Assembly (NCBI GenBank): GCA_051294375.1
Contig: CM119263.1
Location: 29,381,134-29,445,133 of the forward strand
DNA length: 64,000 nt
Source of the DNA: Paraspadella gotoi
Taxonomy: Eukaryota > Chaetognatha
Direction: 5' to 3'
The notes under the pieces were generated by a model. The model had not been told where the DNA came from. It did not search any database and saw only the letters and a list, made by a program, of their open reading frames with translations. The translations under genes were made by a program, and so were the position numbers. Shown in pieces: positions 55,801 to 64,000 of this stretch; position 1 is the first letter of the stretch, and the number at the start of each line of letters is the position of its first letter.

Positions 55801-57704
55801 AAAATGGTGGGAAAGGAAATATAATGTAAGCGGCTAAATTCGGCGGTAAAAAAAATGGTAACAGAGACTGAACGGGAGAGGGACGGTGAGAGAGAAAGAG
55901 AGGAAAAAGCGTGAATGAAAAACCTAAACCCTGGACTCGAGCCTGGATCTCCGGGAGGAGGGGAGGAGGATGAGAGAAATGATGAGGAAACGGTGCATGT
56001 TGGCGAACCTATCGGTTCTTTCTGCTCACGCAACAAGGTAAGGGCGTCCTTCCCGACGGCCACGTTTCGTTCGTCGTCGTCGCCCCGCGCCTTCGAGTCG
56101 TCGACGATCTCGATGTGCAGAGCGTCGACACCCGACGCCGCCTCCGCCACCTCCATCGCCGACCAATCGATCTCGCTGCCTTCCGTCGTCTCCCACGCCA
56201 CCTCGGAGGCTTCAGGGGCGGCGGTGGTCGAGTCTTCAACATCGGCGTCGAAATCGATGTCTCCCCAGTCGATGTCCTCCTCCGCTGCTGCCGTCTCCGC
56301 AGCCTTATCCTCCTCCGCCGTCGACGCGACGACGCGGGAGGGACGCAACCCCGTGCGGAACTCGAAAACGGTCGTGTTGCCTAAGGGGCGGGTGAGTAAA
56401 AGGTAAGAAAATCACTTCCCACTCAATCCCTTCTCACTTCCAACCTTTCTCGTGAAAATGCTTCAAGATCGGAACGATCCCTTCGTCATCAACCAAGAGA
56501 AAATCGAGAAAGGCCTCGTAGAACTTGAGCGGGTCCGCGAGGCGGCGACAGTCGTCGGCTATGGCGTCGTAGATTCCAGGGAGATCCGTCAGTTTCGCCC
56601 TCAACTCGGAGCGGACGTCGACGCCTTGGATGTCGAGGCGACGGCATTTACTGATTGGTGTTTGAGGGAAGAGGGGTGGGGACAATGCCAATAATTTAAG
56701 TTTTTAAAAGTAGTCAAAGAATCATTTATGTACATTTATGAATGTATTATGTACCCAATGTTGGAGAGGGTTAGAGGGTCTCGTACCTCCCAAGCCCGGC
56801 CGGCGCCTGTCGGCATCGCCCACAACAATCCTCCTCTAACACCAATTCCTATCTCGTTGCCCCTATTCACTTTTTAACCGGTTCCAAAACCTGAACTTCA
56901 TTACGCCGCAGACTGTTTTTTCCCCATTTTAAACTCCCTCCCGGACCCCCCCCCCACCTTCCCCCCCACCTATCTGCCCCACTCCCTCTACCCCAATTCC
57001 TCACCTCTTGTACGTCTCCTCGATCTGCGAGACTTGGGCGTCGTAGTCCGCCTCCTTCCGCTGGCACTCCTTGACCATCTTCTTGTTCTTGTCGAGGGTC
57101 TTCTTGAGGGCGGCGATCTCATAGTTGACGAAGCGAATGAGCTGCTGCGCCGCCTCGGCCAGAAACACCCCGTTCTTTTGGTAATGTTTCATCACTTCCG
57201 ACCAGGCGTTCCAGATCGGCGAGGTGCATTGACCGAGAAAGTTTTTCTTTTCCTTTTCCTATGCGGAGGATCGGGGGGGGGGAGAGAAATTATCCGAGAA
57301 AGTTATTTAATCCCGCCAAAGAATCCCCACCCCAATTCGGGGGCAGCAGTACCGTCTCGGAGAGAATCTCGACTATTCGTCTCGCGTGAAAAAAGTTGGG
57401 ATGCGCGACTGTCAACAGTTCCGTCAGCGCGGGATTCTCGGGGACGTCTTCCGAAGAAACCGAGAGAGCCGCGTTGATTTTACCGCGAATAACGACTGTA
57501 GAGTATTAAATATCGATTTAATAACGTAATTCGTTAAGCCCGATCGAAAAAAAAGGGAGAGGGACGATTACCGGCATCGGTGGCCCAGTTGACGTTGCAG
57601 TGGCGCCGGTCGACAAGCCAGTCCAAGAGTTTGTTGTAATGAATGTCGATCGGAAGGATGGGCTTCCGCGGCGTCGTCGCTTCCGAAGCTTCTTGAGTCT
57701 TCAT
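52890..57704 (-). CDS. CDK5RAP3: CDK5RAP3 (C53/LZAP), UFMylation and ER-phagy adaptor, 533 aa
   Basis: Nine exons: 57704-57572, 57495-57353, 57258-57005, 56650-56445, 56380-56009, 55649-55510, 53932-53833, 53758-53570 and 52954-52890 (1602 nt, phases join). The N-terminus PIDIHYNKLLDWLVDRRHCN, the coiled region VNYEIAALKKTLDKN, RTGLRPSR, LSVNQFQNSPLILQ and the C-terminus ISRKYEDRPVNIMG match the family end to end. The acidic linker (about 270-325) carries one canonical IDWG, a VAWE and an EIDWS; shuffled Atg8/UFM1-binding motifs occur here in the family. It acts with UFL1/DDRGK1 at ER-bound ribosomes. Intron 6 (53933-55509) contains ETFBKMT on the same strand. Exons 6 and 7 join in phase with conserved sequence on both sides. 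Confidence 0.96.
54101..55002 (-). CDS. ETFBKMT: ETFBKMT-type lysine methyltransferase nested in CDK5RAP3 intron 6, 277 aa
   Basis: Two exons: 55002-54681 and 54612-54101 (834 nt). The Arg-rich N-terminus MLTHINRSLGRSLRRRGLFA looks like a mitochondrial targeting peptide. Family signatures are LTPEISLRLITQNCSLW, FWAFYWPGGQSLTRFVL, SAM motif I VLDLGCGCGSSSIAA, ANDIDPTALVAARMN, DVVLIGDLLYD and LLGDPDR. The enzyme trimethylates lysines of the electron-transfer flavoprotein beta subunit in mitochondria by family role. An acceptor (TATTATTTTTTCCAG) ends only 2 nt before the ATG, so the mRNA probably receives its 5' end by splicing. Length is close to the human 262 aa. The gene is entirely inside an intron of CDK5RAP3 on the same strand. 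Confidence 0.94.
55247..55268 (-). repeat. short dispersed repeat, family 2, terminal fragment (copy 6)
   Basis: GAAATTGGTACAACCAATAT only; the rest of the element is absent or unrecognisable. It lies in CDK5RAP3 intron 6, upstream of ETFBKMT. Confidence 0.4.
55700..55750 (+). pseudogene. tRNA-Lys(CTT) 3'-part fragment in CDK5RAP3 intron 5
   Basis: A perfect 5-bp anticodon stem CAGGA-CTCTTAA-TCCTG with anticodon CTT is followed by GGGTC and a T arm GTGGGTTCGAGCCCAC, with one base fewer than a normal T arm. The sequence ends ATGCGCCA. No D arm or matching 5' acceptor strand is visible upstream, so it is not a functional tRNA gene. It could be a tRNA pseudogene or the head of a tRNA-derived retroposon. 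Confidence 0.7.
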
Positions 57705-58078
57705 CTCCGATACGTTTTGTACATCGATTTTCTCAATTTGGCAACAATTATTATTAATAAAGAGAGATCGGTATGATAAATTTAAAAACAAACAACGAGA
57801 AAGGATACAAATCAATAAGAAATGGAGGATGGAGAACTCAAAACGGAAAACATAATATTTTCTAACTTTTTTCTTATTTCAATAAAAAAAAATACTGCAG
57901 TTTTTCCTCAATTTTTTTAATTCATAAAATAACTCGCAGGAGTATCAAGATGATACAATGATAAGCATTAAGAAAACGGGGGGGGGGAAACGTTTTACAA
58001 ATTGAAATGGAAATAGCAATAACGAAATAAGACTAGAACTACCGAATCGAAAGCGGAATCGTTCATCGACCGATAGGG

Positions 58079-60280
58079 TCAACTCTGCTCGGTGCCGTCG
58101 TAAAATGCGAGACAAGTGAGCGCCTTGTTGTGACCTGCGTATTCCTGGACAATGTCGCCGGCGTCAACGTTCCAGAGGCGCGCGTTACCGTCGGACGACG
58201 CCGTCACGAGGTATTGGGAGTCGGCGGAGAAGGCGCAGTCCCAGACCCATCTGTGAACAAAGAGGAATACGTAGTGACCACAATGATAACACAAAGACAA
58301 ACGTTTATCTACACTCGCCTTTGAGTGGGTTCCCTCAACTCCGTCAAGAGAGAAAAGTCGGCCGTTCGCCAGATCTTGACGCAGTGATCAGCGGAGCAGG
58401 TGGCCAACAGCGTCGAGTCCGGGCTGAAGAGGCACTTGAGGGCGTAGCGCTTGTGAGCCTGGAACTTTGTCTTCAGATTGGCTTGAGTCTGGCTGGCGCC
58501 GTTGTAGCCAGCGCTGAGAGACCACACGAAGCAAACGCCCTGATAAGCAAGCATGCGCGGGAACGATATTTTAAAATTGATGCAATAAAACAAATTTTCT
58601 TTTTATAGTTATACCTTATTGTTCACGGCAGCCATGGTCTTGCCTTCCGGATCGACAGCAATACTCTGGATGGAAGCGTCAGGGTCAGGCACCATCTGCT
58701 CGTTGTGATCAGTTTTTAAGTCCCAAATGTGAATGGCTCCCGCCTGATCGCCCACGAGCAATTCCCCTGCGATGAAAGATATAAAAGTTTGTCGTTCACC
58801 TTATATACGAATTTCCTTTTTTTGTAATTATCGTTACCTTGATTTGGATGAAGGTAAGTGCAGTTGACAGGTGAACTAACCTAAAAGAAAAACGCAAGAC
58901 AATTACGATACAAATCATAACCAGAAATCTCTCTGCATCGGCCCTCACTTGAAATATTCTCGAGCACTGAAGGTTTCGGGATCTGAGATCCCAGACTCGA
59001 GCGGAATTGTCTTCGCCGCCCGTGTACATCCAATTTCCGTCGGCGTGGAATCCCACGGAGGTGACGTTCTTGGTGACGCCGTCGTAGTTGACGACGCAGT
59101 TGGGGTTGGAGGTTGTCAGGTCGAACATACGGACATGCTGGTAACCGGCCGCGGCGACCATGTGGCGATCGGGGGTAAGAGAGAGGGCGTTTACCTGGTT
59201 AAGTGGTCAAGTAAGGAATCGATCTGTAATAATAATTATTCTTAGGCCTATTGCCATATTGCTCACAAACTACGTAAGGAAAAATCTAAAAAAAGTCTGG
59301 AATCAATCTAGTTCTTTTCGAATTGGTTTTGTTGGCGTTGGTTTATTACTTTTCTCATTTATCAGAGTCAGAAAAACTAACAAAATAACATCGTAAGAAA
59401 AAAAGAAGAGCCCAATGGAACGTCACCAGGCCGGCTCTCTCCCTCATACGGGAATCTTCAGCCGTCAATTATTTTTTCGCGCTCACCAGTTAGAGTCTCA
59501 CCAATTAGATTTCGCGTTTTTTCTCACGTTTTTCACGAATTTATCGTGATTTTCACACCTTTTTCACGATTTCTGAAAAAGTTAAATTACACCCTTTTTT
59601 TACCGATTTTTTAAAGTTAAATTACACCCTTCAGCGAAGGGTTTTTTTTTTGCTTTATTCTCATTTGCATATAGTCGTGTTAAACAAATCGTTCGTTTAC
59701 CACTTGAATGAATTTTATCGTTGGTTTTTTTAAAATTTTATAAAACCGGTTCATAATCTAAGCGAGAAATTTTGTCTAAGTTTCGTAACATATGTCGTCT
59801 CATTAACGGGAGATATATTAAATCATACTTTAAGCCTGACGTCTCTAAACGAATCGAAGATAAACTAAATGATATACGTTGCCACTACAAATCGCTTCTC
59901 TGACGTGGTCCTTGGTGAGGCATATTTGACGACCTGTCGTCAAAAAAATTTGAATGGTTCCTGATAATTGAACCTTCTTAACAGTAACAGATTAATAAAC
60001 AGTAATAAATAATAATAAACAACTACCAGTTACGAATAAATAAATAAATTTATCCCAGTTATTGTTGTTTTTCGTATTTTCGCGAGCGCTCTTTTACTTT
60101 TCTACTTGCCTGAGAGTCGACGTGTTGAATCGTCCTGTTGCAGAGTCGCGTGTGGGGCTGCCAAAAACGGATTGTGTGGTCATAGCCCGACGTGGCCAAG
60201 ATGACCGAATGAGAGGAAGTTTCCCTGGCGAGGCTGTCGCCGCTGAACCCGCCCGAACTCTCGCTCATTCCGCTGCTCAT
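58079..60280 (-). CDS. MLST8: MLST8 (LST8/GbetaL), WD40 subunit of TOR complexes, 334 aa
   Basis: Six exons: 60280-60110, 59194-58949, 58880-58838, 58766-58615, 58539-58319 and 58250-58079 (1005 nt, phases join). Seven WD-type blades are traceable, among them [82 protein letters not shown] and the last [12 protein letters not shown]. Length is near the human 326. It st‌abilises the TOR kinase domain in TORC1 and TORC2. Introns 1 and 5 are both GC-AG (CAG|GCAAGT and AAAG|GCGAGT); phase rules out the neighbouring GT alternatives. Intron 1 is 915 nt and holds repeat-like sequence. Confidence 0.97.
59195..60109. other. MLST8 intron 1 (GC-AG), repeat-bearing
   Basis: A 915-nt intron starting GCAAGT and ending CACTTAACCAG. 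It includes a GC-richer block at 59410-59470 and a short direct repeat (AAAGTTAAATTACACCCTT twice, 59579-59635). No coding exon was found inside. Confidence 0.6.
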
Positions 60281-60520
60281 GATCGACCGTCAACGAAAGA
60301 AGTCTACATCTTCTATCAAATATATTTTTAAATATCTATAAATCGTAAAAAGCATTAAAGTTAAAAATATGACACCGAACGAAAATATCTAGGCTTTTTT
60401 TTTTTGACTTAGCAAAGCGCAGTTACTTGAGCTTATCACCAAGGAAAGTCTGCTTCAAAAAAGGCGTTTTAAATAAACTAGTGTCCAATAATTTAGTGTC
60501 CAAGGAAGACTTTTTCCTCT

Positions 60521-64000
<3,480 letters not shown>

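Overview
This is metazoan nuclear DNA. Genes are split by many short introns, mostly 60-150 nt, and GC-richer exons sit in AT-rich surroundings. The recognisable proteins are conserved animal and eukaryotic housekeeping factors. I cannot place the species. The compact head-to-tail layout, variable 5' splice sites and several small DNA-transposon-like repeats fit a compact invertebrate genome. All gene models were built by eye from reading frames, splice sites and protein-family memory. Most were confirmed because exon phases join exactly and summed exon lengths divide by three.

Left part (1-17.6 kb): an F-box-like exon fragment (minus); a plus-strand SR-rich nuclear protein gene with an NKAPD1-like WGHxGFxxLYP motif (1145-3581); a minus-strand 442-aa coiled-coil protein gene (4801-10002) whose 2.6-kb intron 7 is full of inverted repeats; and a large intronless-looking C2H2 zinc-finger transcription factor (13571-17557, minus).

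Middle (17.6-27.1 kb): a 9.6-kb gene-poor stretch upstream of the zinc-finger gene, with GA/CT microsatellites, CG-rich patches and a local tandem duplication but no gene I can support.

Right part (27.1-64 kb): a dense array of genes all on the minus strand. In transcription order they are EPRS1 (3' half only, cut by the window end), MLST8, CDK5RAP3, TRMT2A, ERH-A, ERH-B, NANP, KRTCAP2 and ABHD11. Two further genes lie inside introns of array members on the same strand: PCF11 (19 exons, 2016 aa) inside NANP intron 1, and ETFBKMT inside CDK5RAP3 intron 6. Stop-to-next-ATG distances in the array are 145-424 bp, apart from KRTCAP2-ABHD11, where a 746-bp foldback element fills the gap. Several genes have a good 3' splice acceptor 2-45 nt before the ATG. 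Together this looks like an operon-like array that may use spliced-leader trans-splicing (inference).

Other notable features: four GC-AG introns required by reading phase; several GT donors of the form GTCGG/GTCAG/GTTCG; a lineage-specific tandem duplication of ERH; a MITE-like family with four intronic copies, one carrying a nested hAT-like 601-bp element with a near-perfect 8-bp target duplication; and a second short dispersed repeat ending in ATTGGTTGTACCAAT.
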